In this document: one piece after another, positions 26,226-34,385 of the stretch
Layout: each line of letters opens with the position of its first letter
How positions within the stretch are numbered: position 1 is the first letter of the stretch
Origin: HGM04593 sp045631905
GTDB lineage: Bacteria; Bacteroidota; Bacteroidia; Bacteroidales; Bacteroidaceae
Direction: 5' to 3'
Assembly (NCBI GenBank): GCA_045631905.1
Contig: JAZQVO010000029.1
Coordinates: 19,593 to 83,592, forward strand
DNA length: 64,000 bases
Position numbers and translations under genes: made by a program
The notes under the pieces: generated by a model
Seen by the model: the letters and a program-made list of their open reading frames with translations, nothing else
Told to the model about the DNA's origin: nothing
The model's database searches: none

Positions 26226-27481
26226 GACTTATTTATTACATAACGGGGCGCATGGCACTTGTGTTGCTGCCTGTGCTGGCTTTGTGGTCGATGCTCTTCT
26301 ATTTTAACTTGGTCGATGAGATAAACGACGAGACCGACGATAGCCTCGAAGGGTATGCCGAACTTATAATAAGACGCACGCTTGCCGGTGTCGAGTTACC
26401 GTCGGTGAGCGATGCATCGAACAATAGTTACAGCATAGAGTATCTTGGAGCTGTCGGCGTGCCACCTTCCATGACATATTGCGACTCTCTTGTATATATC
26501 CCCGAAAAACGTGAAACCGAGCCTGCTCGTGTGCTTGTCGCCTGCTTTGCCGACTCGCAAGGGCACATGTACAGGCTTGTGGTTACCACCCCCACCTTTG
26601 AGCGTGAGGATTTGTTGGAGGCTCTTTTAGGGCATATAACGCTTCTTTTTGCTGTGGTGGTGCTCACTGTGCTTGTGGTTGTGATAGTTGTTTTCTATAC
26701 AGGCATGCGTCCGTTGTATAGTTTGCTTCGCTGGCTCGACAAGTATATCCCGGGGAACGGGGTTGAGGGCTTTCCTGCCTCTTCGTCTATTGTTGAGTTT
26801 CGCAAGCTCATGGACTCGGCAAAGAGTACTATTGCCCGTGCCGAAAGCCACATGGAGCAACAGAAACAATTTTTAGGGAACGCCTCTCATGAGTTGCAGA
26901 CCCCTTTGGCTATCTTGGGTAACCGCATAGAGTGGTTGATGAATAACACAACGCTGTCCGACGAACAGGCCGAGGAGCTGTACAAGATGCAACAGTCGTT
27001 GCGCAGGTTGGTGCGCATGAATCGCACCCTTCTGTTGCTTGCCAAGATAGAAAATTCGCAGTTTCCGGTGAAGGAGCAGGTCGATTTTGTCTCTCTCATC
27101 AAGGAGAAGGTTGAGGATTTTAGTGAAATTTATGCCGATAAGGGTGTTGTGTGTAATATCTCTTTGCCACAAACATTTGTGCGTAGCATAAATGTTGAGC
27201 TTGCCGATATTCTTGTTACAAATATTGTGAAGAATGCTTTTTTGCACTCTCCGGCAGGGGGTGTGTTCACCGTGTCTGTGTCGGGCAGTGAGATTTTGTT
27301 TACAAACAGCGGTGGCGAAGAGCTCGACAGGGAGCGTCTTTTCGACCGTTTCTACAAAGCGGGCAACAGCGGTAACCTTGGGCTTGGGTTGGCTCTTGTA
27401 GGCTCCATAGCTCGTGTATCGGGCATCGATGTCAGATACTCTTTTTCTGCCGGTTTGCATGGCTTTTCTCTTGTTTTTTAA
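26222..27481 (+). CDS. Sensor histidine kinase
   Basis: A 419-residue membrane kinase: TM1 at about 10-28, a sensor region of about 110 residues outside the membrane, TM2 at about 139-160, then the dimerisation domain with phospho-accepting His223 in GNASHELQTPLAI. The ATP-binding domain has the N box IVKNAFLHSPAGG around 335 and a G2 box NLGLGLALVGS around 385. The G1 position reads FTNSGGEEL instead of the common DNGxGI, as often seen in Bacteroidetes kinases. It is translationally coupled to the regulator upstream. Confidence 0.93.
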   Translation: MRLIYYITGRMALVLLPVLALWSMLFYFNLVDEINDETDDSLEGYAELIIRRTLAGVELPSVSDASNNSYSIEYLGAVGVPPSMTYCDSLVYIPEKRETEPARVLVACFADSQGHMYRLVVTTPTFEREDLLEALLGHITLLFAVVVLTVLVVVIVVFYTGMRPLYSLLRWLDKYIPGNGVEGFPASSSIVEFRKLMDSAKSTIARAESHMEQQKQFLGNASHELQTPLAILGNRIEWLMNNTTLSDEQAEELYKMQQSLRRLVRMNRTLLLLAKIENSQFPVKEQVDFVSLIKEKVEDFSEIYADKGVVCNISLPQTFVRSINVELADILVTNIVKNAFLHSPAGGVFTVSVSGSEILFTNSGGEELDRERLFDRFYKAGNSGNLGLGLALVGSIARVSGIDVRYSFSAGLHGFSLVF

Positions 27482-27522
27482 CAAAGTTTGTTTATATTTT
27501 CTTTTTTTAAAAGAAAGAGGTG

Positions 27523-27530
27523 TATCTTTG
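27523..27530 (+). promoter_or_regulatory. -7 element (TATCTTTG) for the DUF805 gene
   Basis: Exact match to TAnnTTTG, 34 bases before the start codon, suggesting separate transcription from the two-component pair. No good -33 box is seen. Confidence 0.4.
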
Positions 27531-27564
27531 TGTTCATCTTAAACTTAATTAACAAATACAGATT

Positions 27565-27906
27565 ATGCAAAACATGACATTTGGAGATGCAATAAAGGTT
27601 TGTTTCTCAAAGTATGCCGACTTTAATGGTCGTGCTCGTAGAAGTGAGTATTGGTACTGGGTTCTCTTTTCGTTCCTTGTAGGTGTTGTAATTGGTTTAG
27701 TTCCTGTTCTCGGACAAATAGTATGCTTAGCTTTTTTACTTCCCGGTATAGCTGTTTCGGTGCGCCGTTTGCACGATATAGGTAAATCGGGTTTGTGGTA
27801 TCTGCTTTGTCTTATACCTCTTGTAGGAGCTATAGTTCTTATAGTTTTGTTCTGTCAGGATAGCCAGCCCGGTGAAAATAAATGGGGCGCAAATCCCAAA
27901 GAATAA
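27565..27906 (+). CDS. DUF805 family membrane protein
   Basis: A 113-residue protein with three to four hydrophobic stretches. Family marks are FNGRARRSEYWYWVLF (about 20-35), LLPGIAVSVRRLHDIGKSGLWYLL split as LLPGIAVSVRRLHDIG and KSGLWYLLCLIPLVG, and the C-terminal SQPGENKWGANP. DUF805 (YhaH-like) proteins are widespread inner-membrane proteins of unknown function. It has a promoter-like element before it and a terminator after it, so it appears to be a single-gene unit. Confidence 0.93.
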   Translation: MQNMTFGDAIKVCFSKYADFNGRARRSEYWYWVLFSFLVGVVIGLVPVLGQIVCLAFLLPGIAVSVRRLHDIGKSGLWYLLCLIPLVGAIVLIVLFCQDSQPGENKWGANPKE

Positions 27907-27926
27907 TTTCTTTTTTCAAAAAGGAT

Positions 27927-27961
27927 AGTGCATCTTGCTTTTGCAAGGTGCACTTTTTTTA
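27927..27961 (+). terminator. Intrinsic terminator after DUF805
   Basis: Arms agtgcatcttgc (27927-27938) and gcaaggtgcact (27943-27954) form a 12-bp stem with a 4-base loop followed by seven T. Confidence 0.85.
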
Positions 27962-28156
27962 TCTCTTTTTTTGCGCTACACGGCTTGTGAATGTGTTTTC
28001 CTCCTTTTTTTTGAATTTTTTCTGTTTTTTCTTTTTATTTCAATTTTATTTCAGAATCATATATAATCTTTGCAGTGGAGATTGGCTCGAAAGGGTAAAC
28101 AAACAATCTCGAAAAGGTGTTAAATAAATAGGTATAATTGAATTAAAATTGAAATT

Positions 28157-28597
28157 ATGAAAAAGATTTTATTTGTACTTGTGGCGATATTTGGTTTGGG
28201 AGTTTTTAATGCAAAGGCCGACAACGATAGAATTATATCAAAGGAGCTTATGCCCGTGGCGGCTCAGAAATTCATAGATGCGCACTTTGCCGGTATTAAA
28301 ATTTCTTATGTAAAGGAGGAGAGAGATTTCTTGGAGCGTTCTTATGAGGTTGTTTTTGCCGACGGCTCAAAGGTTGAGTTCTCGCGTAAGGGAGAGTGGT
28401 TAGATGTGGATTGCAGATATTCAGAGGTTCCTTCGGCGGTGGTTCCGGTTCAGATAGCTAATTATGTGAAGGCTCACTACCCGGGTGTTAAAATTTTGAG
28501 GATTGAACATAATTCAAGAGATTACGAGGTGAAGCTTTCGAACAAGTTGGAGCTTTCTTTCGACAAAAAATTCAATATAATAGATATTGATGATTAA
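28157..28597 (+). CDS. PepSY-like secreted protein (DUF2874), copy 1
   Basis: A 146-residue protein with an N-terminal signal peptide (KKILFVLVAIFGLGVFNAKA). The mature part carries two similar halves: AAQKFIDAHFAGIKISYVKEE and PVQIANYVKAHYPGVKILRIE, each followed by a YEV and LSF/VEF strand pattern, as in the PepSY-like (BLIP-type, PF11396) family of Bacteroidetes. Members are periplasmic and of unknown role. A 7-bp stem (28078-28084 with 28104-28110) lies in the leader. It is followed after 26 bases by a second family member. Confidence 0.88.
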   Translation: MKKILFVLVAIFGLGVFNAKADNDRIISKELMPVAAQKFIDAHFAGIKISYVKEERDFLERSYEVVFADGSKVEFSRKGEWLDVDCRYSEVPSAVVPVQIANYVKAHYPGVKILRIEHNSRDYEVKLSNKLELSFDKKFNIIDIDD

Positions 28598-28623
28598 TGT
28601 AAACCTTTTAAAAATAATTAGTT

Positions 28624-29064
28624 ATGAAAAAGTTATTATATTCTTTATTGATGCTTACTGTGGTTGCTTTCACAGCATGTAACGACGACGATGGTCACCC
28701 GGCAGTTGAACTTAACGAGGCTCAGAAGGCTTTTATTGAGACAAAGTACCCCGGTGCTGTGATAACAGAGGTTGAGAAGAGCCGTGGTGGGCTTGTTGAG
28801 GCCGATATTGTTCACGACTCGAAGCAAAAAGATGTTTATTTCAAAGAGGGTGGAGATTGGTTGTATACCAAGTGGGATATTCTGCATGCCGACCTGCCCG
28901 AAGCTGCTAAAAACGCAGTGCTCGACGCTAACCCCGATTATCATATCGACGAGGTCGATTACGTGGAGAGCCCGACAGGTGATTTTTACGAGGTTGAAAT
29001 TAAGAAGCATGGTTCTGCCGACAAATATGTAAACGTTACAGCCGAAGGTTTAATAGTTGATTGA
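28624..29064 (+). CDS. PepSY-like lipoprotein (DUF2874), copy 2
   Basis: A 146-residue product with a lipobox at TVVAFTAC, so a lipoprotein, followed by an acidic NDDDGHP spacer. The mature part has the same two-half design as its neighbour: AQKAFIETKYPGAVITEVEK with VYFKEGGDWLYTKWD, then AAKNAVLDANPDYHIDEVDYV with FYEVEIKKHG. The tandem arrangement with the upstream paralogue suggests gene duplication. A strong terminator follows, so the two genes form one unit. Confidence 0.88.
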   Translation: MKKLLYSLLMLTVVAFTACNDDDGHPAVELNEAQKAFIETKYPGAVITEVEKSRGGLVEADIVHDSKQKDVYFKEGGDWLYTKWDILHADLPEAAKNAVLDANPDYHIDEVDYVESPTGDFYEVEIKKHGSADKYVNVTAEGLIVD

Positions 29065-29094
29065 TTTAATTATAGGTTTTGTGTTTTGATTGCG

Positions 29095-29127
29095 ACAGGA
29101 GAGGCATATACCTCTCCTGTTTTTTTG
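29095..29127 (+). terminator. Intrinsic terminator after the PepSY-like pair
   Basis: Arms acaggagagg (29095-29104) and cctctcctgt (29111-29120), 6-base loop, then eight T. Confidence 0.9.
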
Positions 29128-29181
29128 TCTGCTAAATGTTGTTACAGCTATTGTGAACAGCTTAAAAAACGTGCGATTTAT

Positions 29182-29212
29182 TTTGTATTGCATCTATTTT
29201 AATTTAACTTTG
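29182..29212 (+). promoter_or_regulatory. Promoter for metF-holB-ricT
   Basis: TTTG at 29182-29185, 19 bases, then TAACTTTG at 29205-29212. Both boxes match the Bacteroidetes consensus exactly, 57 bases before metF. Confidence 0.75.
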
Positions 29213-29269
29213 TGAGTTAATGGGGTAGTGGCGTTTGTCGCTTCCTCGGTTTTGAGTAAACGGTATTAT

Positions 29270-30214
29270 ATGAGAGTTATAGAAAGTATAAATTCCAGCG
29301 AGAGAACGGCTTTTTCGTTCGAGGTGTTGCCACCTGTAAAGGGTACAGGAACAACAAGGTTGTTTGGCGACATTGAAAGGCTCATAGAATTTAATCCAAA
29401 GTATATAAATATTACCACACATCACAGCGAGCCTGTGTATGTGGACCTTGGTAACGGCATGTACAGGAAGGGTGTTATACGCCGTCGTCCGGGTACTGTG
29501 GCTGTTGCTACGGCTATACATCACCGTTTCGGTGTCCCCGTAGTGCCACACATCTTGTGCAATGGTTACTCGCTCGAAGAGACCGAGTATGTGCTCATCG
29601 ACCTCCAGCTGTCGGGTATCACCGATATCCTTGTTTTGCGTGGCGACAAGTGTAAGGAGGGTATGGGGCAGTGCGAGCAGAATAAGTATGCGATAGACCT
29701 TCTGCGTCAGGTAAATCGTTTCAACGATGGTTATTTTATCGATGGAACAATGATGAAGGAGCGTGGTGAGCGTTTTTCGTGTGGCGTGGCTTGCTACCCC
29801 GAGAAGCACGAGGAGGCTCCCAACATGGAGAGCGACCTCATGGTGCTTAAACAGAAGGCCGATGAAGGTGCCGAATATGCTGTGACACAGATGTTTTTCG
29901 ACAACAAGAAATATTTTGAGTTTGTGGAGCGTGCACGTGCCATGGGCATAACAATCCCCATAATACCGGGTATAAAACCCATGCATCGCCTCTCACAATT
30001 AAGCGTGTTGCCAAAGACCTTTCGTGTAGACCTGCCCGAAGAGCTTGTGAAGGCTATGCAACAGTGTAAAGACGATGCCGCGGCTACACAGGTTGGTCGT
30101 GAGTGGGCCGTGGAGCAGTGTAAAGAGCTCATGGCCAAGGGTGTCCCAAGCATACATTTTTATACAATAAACGCGGTGGACAGCGTGTGTGAAATAGCAA
30201 AAAGAATCTATTGA
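29270..30214 (+). CDS. metF: Methylenetetrahydrofolate reductase
   Basis: Reduces 5,10-methylene-THF to 5-methyl-THF for methionine synthesis, using FAD. The 314-residue product has FSFEVLPPVKG near the start (the Glu that binds folate and FAD), NITTHHS around 45, DILVLRGDK around 120, FSCGVACYPEKHEEAP around 165, and VTQMFFDNKKYF around 200. I start at ATG 29270 rather than GTG 29228, which lies too close to the promoter and adds residues not typical of the family. Its stop overlaps the next start by one base. Confidence 0.94.
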   Translation: MRVIESINSSERTAFSFEVLPPVKGTGTTRLFGDIERLIEFNPKYINITTHHSEPVYVDLGNGMYRKGVIRRRPGTVAVATAIHHRFGVPVVPHILCNGYSLEETEYVLIDLQLSGITDILVLRGDKCKEGMGQCEQNKYAIDLLRQVNRFNDGYFIDGTMMKERGERFSCGVACYPEKHEEAPNMESDLMVLKQKADEGAEYAVTQMFFDNKKYFEFVERARAMGITIPIIPGIKPMHRLSQLSVLPKTFRVDLPEELVKAMQQCKDDAAATQVGREWAVEQCKELMAKGVPSIHFYTINAVDSVCEIAKRIY

Positions 30215-31356
30215 TGGCTTTTGATTTTGGGAATATAATAGGTCAGGAGAGGGTTATCGAGCAACTCAGGCGTTGTGTCGATGAGAACCGTTTGGCGCAT
30301 GCGTTGCTCGTGACTGGTCCTCGTGGCAACGGCAAGTTGCCTGTTGCCGTGGCTCTTGCACGCTATCTGTTGTGTCGTAACAGGCAGGGTGGCGATGCGT
30401 GCGGTGTATGCCCTTCGTGTGTGAAGATGAATAAGCTCATTCACTCGGATCTACACTTTATATTCCCTGTAAAAAAGAAAAAAAACAGCGGTGCCGACTC
30501 GATGCCTGTGAGCGACGACTACATAGCCGAGTGGCGCGAGTTGTTTTTGAAGAACCCCTATTTTAGTTACGATGATTGGCTCGACAAGCTCGACCTCGAG
30601 AATCAACAACCCATGATATACGAGCGTGAGAGTAGCGATATTTTGCAAAAACTATCGATGACTTCGCGCGAGGGTGGTTGGAGAGTGGTGATAATATGGT
30701 TGCCCGAGAAGATGAAGGAGGTTGGTTCGAATAAGTTGTTGAAGATTATCGAGGAGCCTCCCGCGCAGACACTCTTTATTCTTGTGTCGGAGGAGCCGGG
30801 GCTTATTATACCTACCATACTGAGCCGTACACAGAGGGTGGAGGTTCCCCGTATTTTGCAGGGTGACATCGAGAAGGCTCTTGTTCAGCGTCATGGGCTC
30901 ACAGCCGAAGATGCTTCGCGTGTGGCTGCACAGAGTGGCGGTAGTTGGGAGAGTGCCGAGGGTATGCTCTCGCTCGACAACGACAAGGCTCTCTATCTCG
31001 ACCTCTTTGCACAGCTCATGCGCTCGGCCTATGCACGTAACATTCGCGAGATGAAGCGTTGGAGCGAGCAGGTGGCCGCCATGGGGCGCGAGCGTCAAAA
31101 GCGTCTTTTGGGCTATTGCCAGCGTATGATACGCGAAAATTTTATAATGAACTTCAAGCGTAGCGAGATGGTCTCTCTTTCGCCCGAGGAGCATAATTTT
31201 TCGGTTCGTTTCTCGCCTTTTGTGAACGAACGCAACATCTTCGGCATAATGGAGGAGCTATCCGAGGCGCAACGCCATATAGAACAGAATGTAAATGCAA
31301 AAATGGTCTTTTTCGACATGTCGTTGAGAATGATTGTTTGGATAAAGAATCGTTAA
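30214..31356 (+). CDS. holB: DNA polymerase III delta-prime-like clamp-loader subunit
   Basis: A 380-residue AAA+ clamp-loader protein. It begins FGNIIGQERVIEQLRRCVDENRLAHALLV, here split as FGNIIGQERVIEQL and ENRLAHALLV, then a degenerate P loop GPRGNGKLPVA with Leu after the Lys, and the zinc-type cluster with Cys in LLCRNR...CGVCPSC (about 48-72). SNKLLKIIEEPPAQTLFIL around 170-188 is the family hallmark, and the arginine-finger region reads TILSRTQRVEV. The degenerate P loop agrees with a delta-prime rather than tau/gamma role. ATG 30214 overlaps the metF stop. Confidence 0.88.
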   Translation: MAFDFGNIIGQERVIEQLRRCVDENRLAHALLVTGPRGNGKLPVAVALARYLLCRNRQGGDACGVCPSCVKMNKLIHSDLHFIFPVKKKKNSGADSMPVSDDYIAEWRELFLKNPYFSYDDWLDKLDLENQQPMIYERESSDILQKLSMTSREGGWRVVIIWLPEKMKEVGSNKLLKIIEEPPAQTLFILVSEEPGLIIPTILSRTQRVEVPRILQGDIEKALVQRHGLTAEDASRVAAQSGGSWESAEGMLSLDNDKALYLDLFAQLMRSAYARNIREMKRWSEQVAAMGRERQKRLLGYCQRMIRENFIMNFKRSEMVSLSPEEHNFSVRFSPFVNERNIFGIMEELSEAQRHIEQNVNAKMVFFDMSLRMIVWIKNR

Positions 31357-32511
31357 ATGGATAAAAAATATAAAGAATGTAACCACTGTTCGGGTATTTG
31401 TTGTGAGGGTTGTGGCAAGATGGACGCCCCTTTGAATACCTTCGATTGGTTGGCCGGTGTGCCCGGCAACGAGGAGTATACCGACATCGTGGAGGTGCAG
31501 TTTAAAAATACTCGCAAAGGGTACTACAAAAACAGCAACGGTCTGGAACTTAAAAAGGGTGATATTGTGGCTGTTGAGGCTACCCCCGGCCACGACATAG
31601 GCACGGTATCGATGACAGGCCGTCTTGTGCTTTTGCAACTTAAAAAAACACGCCTCACCCCCGAGAGCGAGTTTAAACGCATATATCGCAAGGCAAAGCC
31701 TGTGGATATGGAGAAGTATGAGGAGGCCAAGGCTCGCGAGCACGACACGATGATTCGTTCGCGACAGATAGCCAAGGACCTTAATCTCGATATGAAGATT
31801 GGCGATGTGGAGTATCAGGGCGACGGGCAGAAGGCTATCTTCTATTATATTGCCGATAATCGTGTCGATTTTCGTCAGCTTATAAAGGTGCTTGCCGATG
31901 TTTTTAAGATAAAGATTGAGATGAAGCAGATTGGTGCCCGTCAGGAGGCCGGTCGCATAGGCGGTATCGGTCCTTGTGGCAGGGAGCTGTGTTGTGCTAT
32001 GTTCACCACAAATTTTGTTTCGGTATCGACATCGGCTGCACGTTTCCAGGATATATCGTTGAACCCTCAAAAGCTTGCGGGCCAGTGTGCGAAGCTTAAA
32101 TGTTGCCTTAACTACGAGGTCGATGCCTATGTTGAGGCTTCTCGTTCGCTCCCTCCGCGCGACGTGGAATTGGAGACTACCGATGGTACTTATTACTATT
32201 TTAAGGCCGATATTTTGCGTGGAGAGGTTACATATTCTACCGATAAACATATACCGGCCAACCTTGTGACTGTGAGTGCACGTCGTGCGTTTGCTGTCAT
32301 CGAGATGAACAAGCGTGGTGAGCGTCCCACGGCTCTCGATGGTGCTGGTTTGTCGTCAAACAAGCGTTCTATCGACCTTTTGGAACAGGAGAATATTAAC
32401 CGTTTCGATGGTGCTCCAAAGAGCAAAAAGCGCAAGAAGGGGCACAACGGAAAGTGTCGCGATAATAGAAACAACTCAAAAGGTGAGGCAGAGGGTAATA
32501 AACAAGATTAA
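31357..32511 (+). CDS. ricT: RicT/YaaT family protein (PSP1 domain)
   Basis: A 384-residue protein with the PSP1 C-terminal domain: VQFKNTRKGYYKN around 47, VVAEATPG-like VAVEATPGHDIGTV around 68, IGGIGPCGRELCCAMF around 200-217, and CAKLKCCLNYEVDAY around 245-260. The cysteines of the last two blocks and of CNHCSGICCEGCGK near the N terminus can bind an Fe-S cluster. In Bacillus RicT works with RicA and RicF on RNase Y-dependent RNA maturation; the Bacteroidetes role is less clear. The C-terminal 70 residues are lysine-rich. It overlaps gldH by 29 bases and is followed by it directly. Confidence 0.88.
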   Translation: MDKKYKECNHCSGICCEGCGKMDAPLNTFDWLAGVPGNEEYTDIVEVQFKNTRKGYYKNSNGLELKKGDIVAVEATPGHDIGTVSMTGRLVLLQLKKTRLTPESEFKRIYRKAKPVDMEKYEEAKAREHDTMIRSRQIAKDLNLDMKIGDVEYQGDGQKAIFYYIADNRVDFRQLIKVLADVFKIKIEMKQIGARQEAGRIGGIGPCGRELCCAMFTTNFVSVSTSAARFQDISLNPQKLAGQCAKLKCCLNYEVDAYVEASRSLPPRDVELETTDGTYYYFKADILRGEVTYSTDKHIPANLVTVSARRAFAVIEMNKRGERPTALDGAGLSSNKRSIDLLEQENINRFDGAPKSKKRKKGHNGKCRDNRNNSKGEAEGNKQD

Positions 32512-32965
32512 GGTACCGGCCCTGTTGCTTGCTTTGTGGTCGGTGCTGGCATGTGGTGGCACGATATGTCACGAATATATTGCTTTGGGAGGCGTGTGGG
32601 GTTCTTGCGACACGCTTCTCTTTGCTTGCAACGGCTGTGAGGCCGAAACGCTTGCTCTTTCTGTGGGGGTGCGTCACTCGGCCGACTATCCTTACAAGGA
32701 TCTTTGGATTGAGGTTGAGGGTATGTTGCGCGACTCTATCGTGCATCGCGACACGGTGTGTTGCAGTATCTTTGGCGACGATGGGCGCATAAACGGAACG
32801 ACGGCCGGCATGCTCTATCAGTCGGAATTTTTTGTTTCTGAATTACCAACTCCTTTGAATGGTTTGCGCGTAAGGCATATAATGAGCGATTCTATGTTGC
32901 GTGGTGTGCACGATGTCGGAATCAGGCTCGTGCTTCCCGGTCGGCATCAATACGAAGGAAGGTAA
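32483..32965 (+). CDS. gldH: Gliding-motility lipoprotein GldH
   Basis: A 160-residue lipoprotein. Using the GTG at 32483 the N terminus is MRQRVINKIK followed by a hydrophobic core and a good lipobox SVLAC (Cys about residue 24). No ATG is available between the ricT C-terminal region and the lipobox. The mature part has VRHSADYPYKDLWIEVEG and VHDVGIRLVL, matching GldH-type lipoproteins of Bacteroidetes, found next to ricT and holB in this phylum. GldH is needed for gliding in Flavobacterium, but homologues are widespread in non-gliding Bacteroidales. The end overlaps the 3' end of convergent rodA by 44 bases. Confidence 0.8.
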   Translation: MRQRVINKIKVPALLLALWSVLACGGTICHEYIALGGVWGSCDTLLFACNGCEAETLALSVGVRHSADYPYKDLWIEVEGMLRDSIVHRDTVCCSIFGDDGRINGTTAGMLYQSEFFVSELPTPLNGLRVRHIMSDSMLRGVHDVGIRLVLPGRHQYEGR

Positions 32966-34385
32966 AAAGCAGTATAGAAAACCCGAGGAACGAGGAGCCT
33001 CCGTAACTGAAAAACGGTAAGGGGATACCTATCACGGGCATTATTCCAAGCACCATACCTATGTTTATGGTAAAGTGGAAAAAGAATATCGATGCAAGAG
33101 AGTAGCCGTAGACTCGCCCGAAGATGTCGCTTTGCCGTTCGGCAAGTGCCATGAGCCTTAATATAAAGAGGGCAAAGACTGTGAGCACTATTGTGGAGCC
33201 GAAGAATCCTTGCTCCTCGCCTATCGTGCAGAAGATAAAGTCGGTATCTTGCTCTGGAACATATTTAAGCTTGGTTTGTGTGCCGTTGAGAAAGCCTTTG
33301 CCGAATACTCCGCCCGAGCCTATCGCAATTTTCGACTGGTGGACATTGTAGCCTGCGTCGTTCAAGTCTTCTTTTAGGCCCAGCAGAACCTCTATTCTTA
33401 TTCTTTGGTGCGGTTTAAGTCTTTGCATCATCTGCTCGCACGACATGAAAAAGAGCAAAGCTCCCACAATATACACTGCTATCCACAGGTTGCTTGTCTC
33501 CTTCTTTGTGCGTGCTTTCACCAGCAGGTAACCTATGTTAAAGGCAAGTAGCAGGTACTGCACTATAAGTACGTTGAAGCTTATAAGGTAGACGGCTACA
33601 AGGTATGTGGTAAGCGATATCCCAACATTTACGAGTAGAAGAAATTTAAATGTGTCGTGGTGTCGGCACCAAAATTTTATCATGGCAAGCGAGAAGGCCT
33701 GTATGAGCAGTGTTACAGCGTATGTTCCTATGTTCACAGGTAGTGTTTCGCTCTGCACCTCGGCGTATCGTATGCCGACAACAAAGTATACCACGGCACT
33801 TATTGCCATGAGAAGCAGTATGCCTGTCATGCCTTCGCGGTAGAGTACGAGGAAGAAGGCAAAATAGACAAGTGCGCTACCTGTTTCGTTCTGCCCTACA
33901 ATTACCACCATGGGGAGCATGATTATGCCTACACATTTAAAAAAGTCGATGTTGTTCTTTATGTTGAAACCGTAACGTCCCATGAACGAGGCGAGGGCGA
34001 GCGTGGTGGCCGACTTCATGAACTCGGCGGGCTGTATGCTGAATGAGCCTATGGTTATCCATGAATGGGAGCCTTTGATGTCGCGGGCTATGAAGATGGT
34101 TATTATGCCTAAAATAACGGCTCCTGCATATATAAATGGTGCCAGGTCCTTGTATGTGTTTTTGTCTATGCACATGAGTATCATGCCCACTATGGTGGAG
34201 AGCCCCATCCACATGGCTTGCTTGCCGGTTCTCTCGCTTTGGTCGAAAAAGTCGAGAAAATCGGTCTCTATATAGCTGTAACTTGCACCGCATATCGACA
34301 GCCAGCCCATAATTGCAAGTAGGGCAAAAAGGCCTACTATCCACCAGTCGATGCGACTGAATATGTTACCTCTCGTACGTTTCAT
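32922..34385 (-). CDS. rodA: Rod shape-determining peptidoglycan polymerase RodA (SEDS)
   Basis: A 487-residue SEDS-family membrane protein with about ten hydrophobic segments. GSHSWITIGSFSIQPAEFMK around 105-124 carries the SEDS core and IAIGSGGVFGKGFLNGTQTKL with YVPEQDTDFIFCTIGEE around 350-390 the extracellular loop and catalytic region; MPVIGIPLPFFSYGGSSFLG lies near the C terminus. It polymerises lipid II glycan strands with PBP2. Its start overlaps the end of mrdA by 20 bases, so partner enzymes are coupled. An insertion of about 100 residues relative to E. coli RodA in the middle is typical of Bacteroidetes. Confidence 0.95.
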   Translation of the reverse strand: MKRTRGNIFSRIDWWIVGLFALLAIMGWLSICGASYSYIETDFLDFFDQSERTGKQAMWMGLSTIVGMILMCIDKNTYKDLAPFIYAGAVILGIITIFIARDIKGSHSWITIGSFSIQPAEFMKSATTLALASFMGRYGFNIKNNIDFFKCVGIIMLPMVVIVGQNETGSALVYFAFFLVLYREGMTGILLLMAISAVVYFVVGIRYAEVQSETLPVNIGTYAVTLLIQAFSLAMIKFWCRHHDTFKFLLLVNVGISLTTYLVAVYLISFNVLIVQYLLLAFNIGYLLVKARTKKETSNLWIAVYIVGALLFFMSCEQMMQRLKPHQRIRIEVLLGLKEDLNDAGYNVHQSKIAIGSGGVFGKGFLNGTQTKLKYVPEQDTDFIFCTIGEEQGFFGSTIVLTVFALFILRLMALAERQSDIFGRVYGYSLASIFFFHFTINIGMVLGIMPVIGIPLPFFSYGGSSFLGFSILLFTFLRIDADREARA

